The notes under the pieces were generated by a model. It saw nothing but the letters and a program-made list of their open reading frames with translations, ran no database searches and was not told the DNA's origin. A program made the position numbers and the translations under genes. Positions 1 to 7,880 of a DNA stretch of 64,000 bases are shown here, piece after piece. Numbering within the stretch: the stretch's first letter is position 1; every line of letters starts with the position of its first letter. This stretch comes from Arcobacter siniprincipis (GTDB taxonomy: Bacteria > Campylobacterota > Campylobacteria > Campylobacterales > Arcobacteraceae): NCBI RefSeq assembly GCF_048571125.1, contig NZ_CP182343.1, positions 1,798,001 through 1,862,000 of the forward strand, in the 5' to 3' direction.

Positions 1-46
1 TATCATCCCTGATTGTATCAACAGTCCAATTTAAAAACTCTTGCAC
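1..46 (-). CDS. hobA: HobA, DnaA-binding initiation regulator (N-terminus only, cut by window edge)
   Basis: Only the first 15 codons are inside the window, starting at a GTG (44-46) two bases after the lysC stop. The visible peptide has the spacing F-x2-W-x5-R-D that I recall from the start of Helicobacter HobA, and hobA directly follows lysC in Helicobacter and relatives. In that family HobA binds domains I-II of DnaA and promotes its assembly at the origin. The call rests on a short N-terminus plus synteny, so it is moderate. The GTG start has no strong ribosome binding site, which fits translational coupling to lysC. Confidence 0.6.
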   Translation of the reverse strand, partial: MQEFLNWTVDTIRDD

Positions 47-48
47 TT

Positions 49-1257
49 CTATTTATCCAAATCATATGCATCATGTAAAGCACGAACTGCTAACTCTGCA
101 TATTTTTCTTCAACTATCACTGAAATTTTTATCTCACTAGTTGAGATTATTCTTATATTAATATTTTCATTAGCTAATGCTGTAAAAGCTTTAGAAGCAA
201 CACCCGTATGAGACTTCATACCAACACCCACTATTGAAACTTTACAAATTTTTTCATTGTAATCAAATTTTTCAACTTCATCTTCAAATTTATGCATAAT
301 CGTTTTACAAATTTCTAAATCAGTTGTTGGAATTGTAAAGTCCAAAGATGTTTTTCCATCTACTGCAACTGTTTGAACTATCATATCAACATTAATATTT
401 GCATCTGCTAGTGCTGTAAAAATATATGATGCAATTCCAGGTCTATCTGTAACTCCATACATACCAACTCTTACTTGATTTTTATCCAAAGCAATACCAC
501 TTACTATTGGCTGTTCCATTATATTCTCTTCCTTTGTTATTAAAGTACCTTCTACTTCTGGAGTAAAACTACTTCTTGATATTAAATTTACATTTAATTT
601 TTTTGCCATTTCTACAGATCTATTTTGTAAAACTTTTGCACCTAAACTTGCTAACTCCAACATCTCATCATATGAAATTTTATCAAGTTTTCTGGCTTTA
701 GGCTCTATTCTAGGGTCTGTAGTATATATACCATCAACATCTGTATATATCTCACATACATCTGCTTCTATTGCACCCGCAATCGCAACGGCTGTCAAAT
801 CTGAACCACCCCGTCCAAGTGTAGTTACTCTACCTTTTTGCGTAACACCTTGAAAACCAGCAACTACAACAACTTTACCTTCAGATATTGATTCTTTCAT
901 ATTTTTTGTATCTATATACTCAATTCTAGCTTTTGTATGTCTTTCATCTGTTACGATTCCAGCTCTCCCACCACTCATTGAAATAGCACTATAACCAGCT
1001 TCATTTAAAGCAATAGATAGTAAAGCTGATGTGACTCGTTCACCTGAACTTAATAACATATCCATTTCAGAAGGACTAGGCATTTTTGAATAACTTTCAG
1101 CATATTCAATTAACTTATTAGTTTCACCACTCATTGCAGAAACTACTGCAATAACATCATGACCTTCATCTTTTATTTTTTTTATAATTGTTGCAACATT
1201 TTGAATTCGCTCTAAGGTACCAACACTCGTACCACCAAATTTTAATACTTTTAACAT
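49..1257 (-). CDS. lysC: Aspartate kinase
   Basis: A 402-residue monofunctional aspartokinase, which phosphorylates L-aspartate with ATP as the first step towards lysine/diaminopimelate, threonine and methionine. The N-terminus has the kinase signature KFGGTSVG. A glycine-rich segment GRGGSDLTAV near residue 150 and the downstream YTDVDGI..DPR motif belong to the amino-acid kinase fold. The last ~140 residues contain two ACT-type regions (one beginning near VRVGMYGV, one near VSIVGVGM), which normally bind the feedback inhibitor. Length and domain order are standard. It lies between rppH (17 bp upstream) and hobA (2 bp downstream), an order conserved in Helicobacter, so co-transcription is likely. 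The start is an ATG at 1255-1257. Confidence 0.97.
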   Translation of the reverse strand: MLKVLKFGGTSVGTLERIQNVATIIKKIKDEGHDVIAVVSAMSGETNKLIEYAESYSKMPSPSEMDMLLSSGERVTSALLSIALNEAGYSAISMSGGRAGIVTDERHTKARIEYIDTKNMKESISEGKVVVVAGFQGVTQKGRVTTLGRGGSDLTAVAIAGAIEADVCEIYTDVDGIYTTDPRIEPKARKLDKISYDEMLELASLGAKVLQNRSVEMAKKLNVNLISRSSFTPEVEGTLITKEENIMEQPIVSGIALDKNQVRVGMYGVTDRPGIASYIFTALADANINVDMIVQTVAVDGKTSLDFTIPTTDLEICKTIMHKFEDEVEKFDYNEKICKVSIVGVGMKSHTGVASKAFTALANENINIRIISTSEIKISVIVEEKYAELAVRALHDAYDLDK

Positions 1258-1274
1258 TTAATTCATAATCCTTT

Positions 1275-1778
1275 TTAAATATAACCTTCTTTTTTAAAAT
1301 ACTTCAATACTTGCTTATAAACTGTTCTTTTGAAAAAAGTTATATAATCATAAATATTTTTTGTTGGAACAAATTTATATTCACTAAATTCAGGTGTGTG
1401 ATGTGTATAAATATCTATTTTCGCACCGTCATTTAATTTTACTAAATAATACTTTTGTATTTGACCATCATATGGTTTCATTTTCTCAGCAATTGCTGGA
1501 GGGAAATCATAACTTACCCACTCAGGATACTCTGCAATTATTTTAATATCATTAGTACCAATTTCCTCTTCTAATTCTCTAAATAAAGCTTCTTTAGCTG
1601 TTTCACCATCATCAATTCCACCTTGAGGAAATTGCCATGCATTTTCGACATCAGTTCTTGAAGCTATGAAAAGTTCGCATTTTTGAGGATACTTTGCTGA
1701 TAAAACAATTGCTGCTACATTAGGTCTATAATTTTTACCACTCACATTTGTAGGTATATTCTCACTTTTATCAATCAT
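1275..1778 (-). CDS. rppH: RNA pyrophosphohydrolase (Nudix)
   Basis: A 167-residue Nudix hydrolase. The Nudix box runs from about residue 53 to 75: a glycine-rich start, a glutamate, and the core REL-EEEIG that binds the metals. The neighbouring motif WQFPQGG is typical of RppH and dinucleoside-polyphosphate hydrolases. RppH removes pyrophosphate from the 5' end of triphosphorylated transcripts and so starts their decay. The ribosome binding site AAGGGAA lies about 11 bases before the ATG and is itself one arm of an inverted repeat shared with the hemW leader. It is divergent from hemW with a 55-bp gap and probably leads the lysC-hobA run. RppH rather than another Nudix enzyme is supported by synteny. 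Confidence 0.9.
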   Translation of the reverse strand: MIDKSENIPTNVSGKNYRPNVAAIVLSAKYPQKCELFIASRTDVENAWQFPQGGIDDGETAKEALFRELEEEIGTNDIKIIAEYPEWVSYDFPPAIAEKMKPYDGQIQKYYLVKLNDGAKIDIYTHHTPEFSEYKFVPTKNIYDYITFFKRTVYKQVLKYFKKEGYI

Positions 1779-1786
1779 AAATATCT

Positions 1787-1807
1787 TTTCCCTTATAATA
1801 AGGGAAA
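1787..1807. promoter_or_regulatory. Perfect inverted repeat in the rppH/hemW divergent region
   Basis: Nine-base arms TTTCCCTTA and TAAGGGAAA are separated by TAA. The repeat sits in the 55-bp gap between two divergent genes. The minus-strand arm doubles as the ribosome binding site of rppH. A TATAAT box occurs inside it (1794-1799) and another just to its right (1811-1816), so at least one hemW promoter is probably here. Whether the symmetry is an operator or only a by-product of the Shine-Dalgarno sequence cannot be told. Confidence 0.35.
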
Positions 1808-1833
1808 TATTATAATAAACTTAGGATTAAAAA

Positions 1834-2895
1834 TTGCTTTTATACATACATATTCCATTTTGTGATAGTAAATGCTTTTATTGCGCATTTAACTCATATG
1901 TAGATAGATTTCACTTGAAACAAACTTATATGAAAGCTATTGAGAAACAACTAATTTACGACATTGAACACTATTTAAAAGATGAAAAGATAGAGACAGT
2001 ATTTATAGGTGGGGGGACTCCTAGTTGTGTAGATTTTAAAGAGTATGAAAATATTTTTAGAATCATATCACCATATTTAATTGAAAACTGCGAAATAACA
2101 AGTGAAGCCAACCCAAATTCTGCAACAAAAGAATGGCTTCAAGGTATGAGAGATTTAGGTGTAAATAGAATCAGCTTTGGAGTACAAAGTTTTAATGATA
2201 AAAAACTAAAATACTTAAATCGAGCGCATAATAGTAATAGTGCTATAAGTGCTATACAAAATGCTAAATGTATAGGTTTTAATAGTATTAATTGTGATAT
2301 TATTTACGGTGTACAAGGTGATAACTTTGAAAAATTAAAGTACGATTTTAATATGATAAATGAACAAAATATTGATCATATAAGTGCATATTCTTTAACC
2401 TTAGAAGAAGGAACAAAGTTCTTTAATAAATCCCATGTAAAAATAGATGATGAAGAGCTATCTTACAAGCTATTTGAGTATCTAAAAGGCTTAGGCTATG
2501 AACAATATGAGATTTCTAACTTCTCAAAGTCTAAAAACACTCAATCTAAACACAACTTTGGCTATTGGGAGTATACAAACTACTTAGGAATTGGAACAGG
2601 TGCTGTTGGCTTTGTAGATAATTTCAGATACTATCCCAATAAAAATATAGAAAAATATATAGAAAACCCTATTTCTTATGAAAAAGAGTATATGGATGAA
2701 GTAGATATTAAAACAGAGAAAGTACTATTAGGTCTTAGATCTAATGTGGGAGTAAATTTAGCTATTTTTAATGAAAATGAATTAAAAAAAGTAGAAATAT
2801 TAATCGAAGAAAAAAAGCTATACAAAGTAGATAATAAAATCTATAATTACAATTTTTTACTCTCAGATGAGATATCTTTATTTATATTAGATTAG
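1834..2895 (+). CDS. hemW: HemW-like radical SAM haem chaperone
   Basis: A 353-residue radical SAM protein. The cluster motif CxxxCxxC is at residues 10-17 (C10, C14, C17), preceded by HIPF as in the HemN/HemW family, and the SAM-binding GGGTPS motif follows near residue 60. The early position of the cysteines and the short length favour HemW over the oxygen-independent coproporphyrinogen oxidase HemN, which has an N-terminal extension. HemW binds haem and is thought to deliver it to respiratory enzymes. The start is TTG at 1834, chosen because the motif begins only a few residues later and AGGAT lies upstream. Older annotations often call this family coproporphyrinogen III oxidase. Confidence 0.85.
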   Translation: MLLYIHIPFCDSKCFYCAFNSYVDRFHLKQTYMKAIEKQLIYDIEHYLKDEKIETVFIGGGTPSCVDFKEYENIFRIISPYLIENCEITSEANPNSATKEWLQGMRDLGVNRISFGVQSFNDKKLKYLNRAHNSNSAISAIQNAKCIGFNSINCDIIYGVQGDNFEKLKYDFNMINEQNIDHISAYSLTLEEGTKFFNKSHVKIDDEELSYKLFEYLKGLGYEQYEISNFSKSKNTQSKHNFGYWEYTNYLGIGTGAVGFVDNFRYYPNKNIEKYIENPISYEKEYMDEVDIKTEKVLLGLRSNVGVNLAIFNENELKKVEILIEEKKLYKVDNKIYNYNFLLSDEISLFILD

Positions 2896-2954
2896 CTTCT
2901 ATTAAAGAATAATTTATACTCTATATGTATAATACGGTTTTCAAAGGAGTTTAA

Positions 2955-3779
2955 TTGACAATAAAAGAGACCATTAAAAAATATTCACAAGAGCTAAAAG
3001 AAGTAACACATATACCAGCAAAAGAAGTAGAAATATTGATTATGTTTCTACTAGAAAAAAATGTTATCTGGATGCATTTAAATGGTAATATGGAGTTCAA
3101 AAAAGAGGAAAAGCTGAAAGCTTTAGTAAAAAAAAGATCCACTCATTTTCCTTTAGAATATCTTACAAATAGGGTTTCATTTTATGGTGAAACATTTATT
3201 ATAAAACAGAATGTTTTAATACCTAGACCAGAGACTGAAATATTAGTTGAAAAAGCATTCGAAAAATTAAAACAAATAGAAAATCCAAAAGTAGTAGAAA
3301 TTGGAACAGGAAGTGGAATAATTTCAGTAATGCTTTCTAAACTACTTCCCCAACTAAAAGTTACTGCCGTTGATATAAATGATGATGCCTTAGAATTGGC
3401 AAAAGAAAATGCAAAAAAACACTCTGTAGAAAATCAAATTTCTTTTATAAAATCTGATTTATTAAAAGAGGTAAGTGGAGATTTTGACATGTGTATTTCA
3501 AACCCTCCCTATATTTCAAATAATTATGTTTTACCACATAATGTTAAATATGAGCCTAAAAATGCCCTTTTTGGAGGAGAAATTGGTGATGAACTTTTAA
3601 AAGATTTAATTGAAGAAGTTACATCAAAAAATATAAAATATCTATATTGTGAATATGGATATGATCAAAGAGAATCTATAAATAATTATATGAAAAAATT
3701 CAATGTAAAATCACTAGAGTTTTATAAAGACTATTCTGATTTTGATAGAGGATTTTTGATTGAATTTAATACTAAATAA
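2955..3779 (+). CDS. prmC: Peptide chain release factor N5-glutamine methyltransferase
   Basis: A 274-residue class I methyltransferase of the PrmC/HemK family, which methylates the glutamine of the GGQ motif in release factors RF1 and RF2. The SAM-binding motif VEIGTGSG lies mid-protein and the family signature NPPYIS, which holds the glutamine amide, is near residues 182-188. An N-terminal helical domain of ~90 residues for binding the release factor is present, so the length is normal. The start is TTG at 2955 with AAGGAG at 2944-2949. The M3 peptidase gene begins 11 bp after its stop, suggesting co-transcription. Confidence 0.93.
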   Translation: MTIKETIKKYSQELKEVTHIPAKEVEILIMFLLEKNVIWMHLNGNMEFKKEEKLKALVKKRSTHFPLEYLTNRVSFYGETFIIKQNVLIPRPETEILVEKAFEKLKQIENPKVVEIGTGSGIISVMLSKLLPQLKVTAVDINDDALELAKENAKKHSVENQISFIKSDLLKEVSGDFDMCISNPPYISNNYVLPHNVKYEPKNALFGGEIGDELLKDLIEEVTSKNIKYLYCEYGYDQRESINNYMKKFNVKSLEFYKDYSDFDRGFLIEFNTK

Positions 3780-3789
3780 AAGGAATAAT

Positions 3790-5757
3790 ATGTTTGAAGA
3801 ATTTAATGTAAATAATTTAGATAAAACGAAAGAGTTGTTAGAAATAAAATTAAAAGAGTCAAAAGAGCAAATAGAAAAGTTTTTAGAAATAGAAAATAAA
3901 ACTTACGATAACTTTGTAAAGCCATATCAAGAAATAGGGGAGTGTATAAATGAATTCTTAACTCCTATGTTTCATATTGATTCTGTAAAAAATACAGAAA
4001 TAACGACAAAAGTGCATGAAGAATGTCTTCCCTTGATTTCTAATTACTCAACTGAGATAAGCCAAAATGTAAATATTTATAGAGCATTAAAAGATATACA
4101 AGATAATGGTAATACCTCTTTAAATAATATACAAAAAAAAGTCTTAGAAAATGAAATTAGAGACTTTGAATTATCAGGTTGTCATTTAAATAATAATTTA
4201 AAAAATAGACTTAAAGAGATAAATTTAAGACAAAGTGAGTTATCACATAAGTTTTCTCAAAATCTATTAAATGCAACAAACTCATATGAAATGATAATTG
4301 AAGATTATGAAGATGTAAAAGAAATACCAGAGTCTGACCTAGAACTTGCCAAATTTGAAGAAGATGGTAAAATAAAATATAAATTTACTCTACAAATGCC
4401 TTCTTATATCGCTTATATAACATATGGTAGTAATAGAGATAAAAGAGAAGAGATATATAAAGCATACTGCACTAGAGCCCCAGAAAATGGAAAAATCATT
4501 GAAGAAATACTTACATTAAAAGATGAAAAATCTAAAATACTGGGATTTGGCTCATATGCACAGTATTCACTAAGTACTAAAATGGCTAAATCAGAGGATG
4601 AAGTAATAGATTTCTTATATGAATTAGCTAAAAAAGGAAAAGAAGGTGGTAAAAATGAAGTTGAAGAGATAAAAGAATTCGCTAAAAAAGATGGAATTGA
4701 AGAATTAAAATCTTTTGATTTATCTTATTATTCTGAAAAATTAAAAAAAGAAAAATATGATTTAGATGAAGAATTATATAGACCATATTTTGAAAAAGAA
4801 TCTGTTTTAAAAGGATTTTTTGAATTTCTAAATTCTATATTTGATATTGAATTTAAAGTATCAAATACTCCTACTTGGGATGAAAAAGCAACTGCTTATG
4901 ATATCTATGAAAGTGGAAAATTATCTTCTAGAATTTACATAGATTTAGAATCAAGAAAAGATAAAAGAGGTGGTGCATGGATGAACAATTGGCACTCTTA
5001 TTATGTTGATAAACATAATAATATTCATTTACCGACTGCTTACATTGTTTGTAACTTTCCTCAATCAACAAAGGATACCAAATCACTGTTAAGACACTCA
5101 GATGTTGTAACACTTTTTCATGAAATGGGACATGCTTTACATCACTTATTAAGTAAAGTTCCTGAACCTTTTGTTAGTGGAATTTCTGGTGTTGCATGGG
5201 ATACAGTTGAGTTCCCTTCACAGTTTTTAGAATACTTTTCTTATGATAAAACTGTATTAAAACAGTTTGCAAAACATTATAAAACAGGTGAAATATTATC
5301 AGATGAAGCAATAGATAAAATCATAAAAGCTAGAAATTTCCAATCTTCATTAAATATGATTAGACAAGTAGAATTTGCTCTTTTTGACTTTAAACTTCAT
5401 CAAAAATTATACAAAAATGAAGATGATGTGCAAAAATTATTAAATGAAATTAGAGATGAAATCTCGATCATAAAACCACCAGTTTACAATAAATTTCAGA
5501 ATGGATTTTCCCATATTTTTGGAGGAGGATATGCAGCTGGATATTACTCTTATAAGTGGGCAGAAGTTTTAAGTGCAGATGCTTATTATATGTTTATAGA
5601 ATCAGAAAATACATTCAATAAAGAACTAGCTTTAAAATATAAAAAAGCAATTTTAGAAAAAGGGGGTTCTTCTGATATGAATGAACTTTTTTATGAATTT
5701 GCTCAAAGAGAGCCAAGTGTTGACTCTTTATTAAAAATTGATGGAATTATTAGCTAA
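3790..5757 (+). CDS. M3 family zinc oligopeptidase
   Basis: A 655-residue thimet-type oligopeptidase. The zinc motif HExxH appears as FHEMGHALHH around residue 445, and the C-terminal part has the family segment FQNGFSHIFGGGYAAGYYSYKWAE. Such cytoplasmic metallopeptidases (PrlC/OpdA group) degrade short peptides, including signal-peptide remnants. An upstream in-frame ATG at 3760 would overlap prmC by 20 bases. I chose ATG 3790 because it follows the prmC stop and has AAAGGAATA as ribosome binding site. There is no signal peptide. Length is usual for the family. Exact orthology within M3A (prlC versus dcp) is not resolved. Confidence 0.92.
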   Translation: MFEEFNVNNLDKTKELLEIKLKESKEQIEKFLEIENKTYDNFVKPYQEIGECINEFLTPMFHIDSVKNTEITTKVHEECLPLISNYSTEISQNVNIYRALKDIQDNGNTSLNNIQKKVLENEIRDFELSGCHLNNNLKNRLKEINLRQSELSHKFSQNLLNATNSYEMIIEDYEDVKEIPESDLELAKFEEDGKIKYKFTLQMPSYIAYITYGSNRDKREEIYKAYCTRAPENGKIIEEILTLKDEKSKILGFGSYAQYSLSTKMAKSEDEVIDFLYELAKKGKEGGKNEVEEIKEFAKKDGIEELKSFDLSYYSEKLKKEKYDLDEELYRPYFEKESVLKGFFEFLNSIFDIEFKVSNTPTWDEKATAYDIYESGKLSSRIYIDLESRKDKRGGAWMNNWHSYYVDKHNNIHLPTAYIVCNFPQSTKDTKSLLRHSDVVTLFHEMGHALHHLLSKVPEPFVSGISGVAWDTVEFPSQFLEYFSYDKTVLKQFAKHYKTGEILSDEAIDKIIKARNFQSSLNMIRQVEFALFDFKLHQKLYKNEDDVQKLLNEIRDEISIIKPPVYNKFQNGFSHIFGGGYAAGYYSYKWAEVLSADAYYMFIESENTFNKELALKYKKAILEKGGSSDMNELFYEFAQREPSVDSLLKIDGIIS

Positions 5758-5779
5758 TTTTTGGCACAATACGACTTGA

Positions 5780-5785
5780 TATAAT
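5780..5785 (+). promoter_or_regulatory. Candidate -10 box upstream of the coiled-coil gene
   Basis: A consensus TATAAT lies 18 bases before the ATG at 5804, within the short gap after the M3 peptidase. The ribosome binding site AAGGATAG lies between. No good -35 is visible at the standard spacing, which is common for Campylobacterota sigma-70 promoters. It may serve the three-gene run ending in xerH. Confidence 0.4.
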
Positions 5786-5803
5786 ATCAGATAAGGATAG
5801 TTA

Positions 5804-6280
5804 ATGAGTAATAATAGTGATACAATTTCTAAATTGAGCGATGCTCTTTCTAATTTAATAAATGCATATGAAACTTTACAAAAAGAAAAAGAAGATTTAG
5901 AAAAAGAAAACCAAGGATTAAAAAATACAATTGAAGATTTAGAATCTTCAAATGGAGATTTAAAAAGTAAATTAAATGATATAAACTCTACAAATGAAAA
6001 ACATGGAAGTAATATAAATTCAATGTTACATAAAATTGAAAATATACTAAAAGTAGGTGATAAGAAAAAGGATAATTATTCTAGTAATAACTATAATAAT
6101 GATTCTTTATCAAAGGATGAAGATGAAGAATTTTCAACTACACCTACTATTTCTAGCGACACCTTTCCTAAACAAAAGGCAGAATCAGTTAGTGTTGATG
6201 ATATTCAATTGGAAAAAAAATCAGATGATAAAATTGATTTAAATAGAATGGCTTCATTACTAAATGGATTTAATAAATAA
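5804..6280 (+). CDS. Small coiled-coil protein of unknown function
   Basis: A 158-residue acidic protein. Residues ~5-85 form a continuous heptad-like coiled coil (repeated L/I at i, i+3/4 with many E, K and N). Then comes a Ser/Asn/Asp-rich linker and a short conserved-looking C-terminal tail (IDLNRMASLLNGFNK) that could be a docking peptide. There is no signal peptide or membrane segment. The ATG at 5804 has AAGGATAG upstream. It lies 20 bp before the next small gene and in the same run as xerH. I do not recognise the family. A role with the recombinase or in cell division is only suggested by position. Confidence 0.75.
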   Translation: MSNNSDTISKLSDALSNLINAYETLQKEKEDLEKENQGLKNTIEDLESSNGDLKSKLNDINSTNEKHGSNINSMLHKIENILKVGDKKKDNYSSNNYNNDSLSKDEDEEFSTTPTISSDTFPKQKAESVSVDDIQLEKKSDDKIDLNRMASLLNGFNK

Positions 6281-6300
6281 AGGTGATTTAATATAATAAT

Positions 6301-6576
6301 ATGACACTACTTCTAAATAAAATATCTTTATATTCTACTTTTGGGGTAGATGATTTTAATTCATTAGATAAGGCAATAAATAATATGGCACCATCTATGG
6401 TAGAATACTATTTATCTGATTTATCTGATGGCTTTGAAAATGTATATTTAAATAAAAGAAATATACAAAATAGTCTAATAATAGGTGACTTTGCCATATA
6501 TTTAGATTATGCAGATGAAGTTTATTTAGAAATTGATGATAAAAAAGAAGATTTAGAAACTTCAAGTTTATGGTAA
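6301..6576 (+). CDS. Small protein of unknown function upstream of xerH
   Basis: A 91-residue acidic, soluble protein (MTLLLNKISLYSTFG...SSLW). I see no motif, signal peptide or membrane segment; predicted secondary structure is mixed. It begins 20 bp after the coiled-coil gene and ends 4 bp before xerH, so tight spacing makes translation in one operon likely and supports that it is a real gene. Reading frame and base composition resemble its neighbours. Function unknown. Confidence 0.7.
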   Translation: MTLLLNKISLYSTFGVDDFNSLDKAINNMAPSMVEYYLSDLSDGFENVYLNKRNIQNSLIIGDFAIYLDYADEVYLEIDDKKEDLETSSLW

Positions 6577-6580
6577 ATAG

Positions 6581-7636
6581 ATGAGATATCCTTTAGACTG
6601 TGAAATATCTTTTAATAAAACCTTTTTATTTTGGCTAAGTAGATTTGTTAGAAATAAGATTACATCTCTTTCAAATAGACAAGTTACAAATAAAGATCGG
6701 CTTGCAGAAATAATTCAAGAATTAATTAATGGATTCAATGATATTAATGATTTAAAAAACTTAATTAAAGAAGTCAGAAATATCGGGATGAATGGTATTT
6801 CTGTTTATTATTTGCCCTTAGAAAAACTATATTTTTATCTAATGAAATTTGGTGCTTCTTCAATGCGTGAAATAGACGAAGAAATATTAAGTGATTTTTT
6901 AGCATCACAAACTGCAAATTTATCAGATGCGAGTAAAAAAAATCATAGAATTGCATTAATTTCTTTTTTTGGATATATAGATAAACAAAATGAAGAAGAA
7001 AATGGTAATGCATATAGATATGGAATAGAATTAAAAAACTGGGGTGGATTATCAGGTAAAAGTGGAACAAAACTGCCATCTTATATGAATAAAGAAGAAG
7101 TTAACAAATTTATAAATGCTATTGAAGAATTCCCTTTTAAAAATCCTATTATTGGTAGCAGAAATAGGTTAATTATAAAAATCATTTTATATACAGGTAT
7201 TCGAGTAGGTGAAGCAATTAGTATTAAAATAAAAGATATTAATAAAGATGGTGATGCTTATATTGTGCAAGTTAGAGGAAAAGGTAACAAGCCAAGAATT
7301 GTTATGATAAAAGAACATATAATAAAAAATGATCTTTTAATTTGGTTGGAAAACAATTGTTGTGAAGAAAATTTACTTTTTTGTAATCAAAAAAACAAAA
7401 AAATCACTCAAGCGTACATAGGTCGATTGGTTGAACAAATCTTAATAAGTTGTGGAATAAGAAAAGAAAAAAATGGACCACATATGTTAAGACACTCATT
7501 TGCTACATTACTATATCAAAATAGTCATGATTTAATACTAGTTCAAGAATCACTTGGTCATGCAGATATTAATACTTCAAGAATATATACACATTTTGAT
7601 AAAAATAGGTTAAATAGGACTACAGATATATTTTAA
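6581..7636 (+). CDS. xerH: XerH-type tyrosine recombinase (chromosome dimer resolution)
   Basis: A 351-residue tyrosine recombinase. The N-terminal arm-binding half opens with the segment YPLDCEISFNKTFLFW that I associate with Campylobacter/Helicobacter XerH. The catalytic domain has Arg in TGIRVGEA (~residue 207), the hairpin Lys in RGKGNKPR (~232), HxLRH (~300), His in LGHADI (~326) and the nucleophile Tyr in RIYTHF (~335), so it looks active. In this phylum one recombinase replaces XerC/XerD and acts at a dif site under FtsK control. A dif-like sequence is found near 46.6 kb and ftsK at the right edge. The ATG at 6581 is chosen by its 4-bp gap from the previous stop. It is not an island integrase: no attachment repeats were seen nearby. 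Confidence 0.92.
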   Translation: MRYPLDCEISFNKTFLFWLSRFVRNKITSLSNRQVTNKDRLAEIIQELINGFNDINDLKNLIKEVRNIGMNGISVYYLPLEKLYFYLMKFGASSMREIDEEILSDFLASQTANLSDASKKNHRIALISFFGYIDKQNEEENGNAYRYGIELKNWGGLSGKSGTKLPSYMNKEEVNKFINAIEEFPFKNPIIGSRNRLIIKIILYTGIRVGEAISIKIKDINKDGDAYIVQVRGKGNKPRIVMIKEHIIKNDLLIWLENNCCEENLLFCNQKNKKITQAYIGRLVEQILISCGIRKEKNGPHMLRHSFATLLYQNSHDLILVQESLGHADINTSRIYTHFDKNRLNRTTDIF

Positions 7637-7880
7637 ATATTGATATATACATTCATATACTCTTTTTTACTACAAATCTAATTTATAATAAGTCTCTTTT
7701 CATCATAAAATTTTTGCCCAAAATCTTTAAATGTCATATTAACACATTTTAAAATGTCATAAAAGTTTCAATAAATTTTAATATTATAATAATAATGAAA
7801 TAAATTATTCATTTTAAAGTACTATTAAAGAATTAAAATAGTAGAATCCGAAATTATAAAAATAATAAAGGGAAACTATA
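7637..7880 (+). promoter_or_regulatory. T6SS leader region with direct repeats, palindrome and hairpin
   Basis: This 244-bp gap separates xerH from tssA and is the longest gene-free stretch of the window. It holds two 10-base direct repeats AAATGTCATA at 7729-7738 and 7752-7761 (23 bases start to start), overlapping a perfect 14-base palindrome ACATTTTAAAATGT at 7744-7757. A TATAAT box follows at 7785-7790, so the repeats would lie just upstream of, or in, the promoter. The expected transcript has an ~80-base leader containing the inverted repeat TACTATT/AATAGTA (7820-7843) before the TTG start of tssA. This is a plausible control region for the whole T6SS operon; the regulator is unknown. 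Confidence 0.5.

Noticed and set aside
6581..7636. xerH as the integrase of the adjacent T6SS island
   Set aside because: The N-terminal half has the XerH signature, all catalytic residues are standard, and no attachment-site duplication or tRNA lies nearby. It belongs to the housekeeping block.
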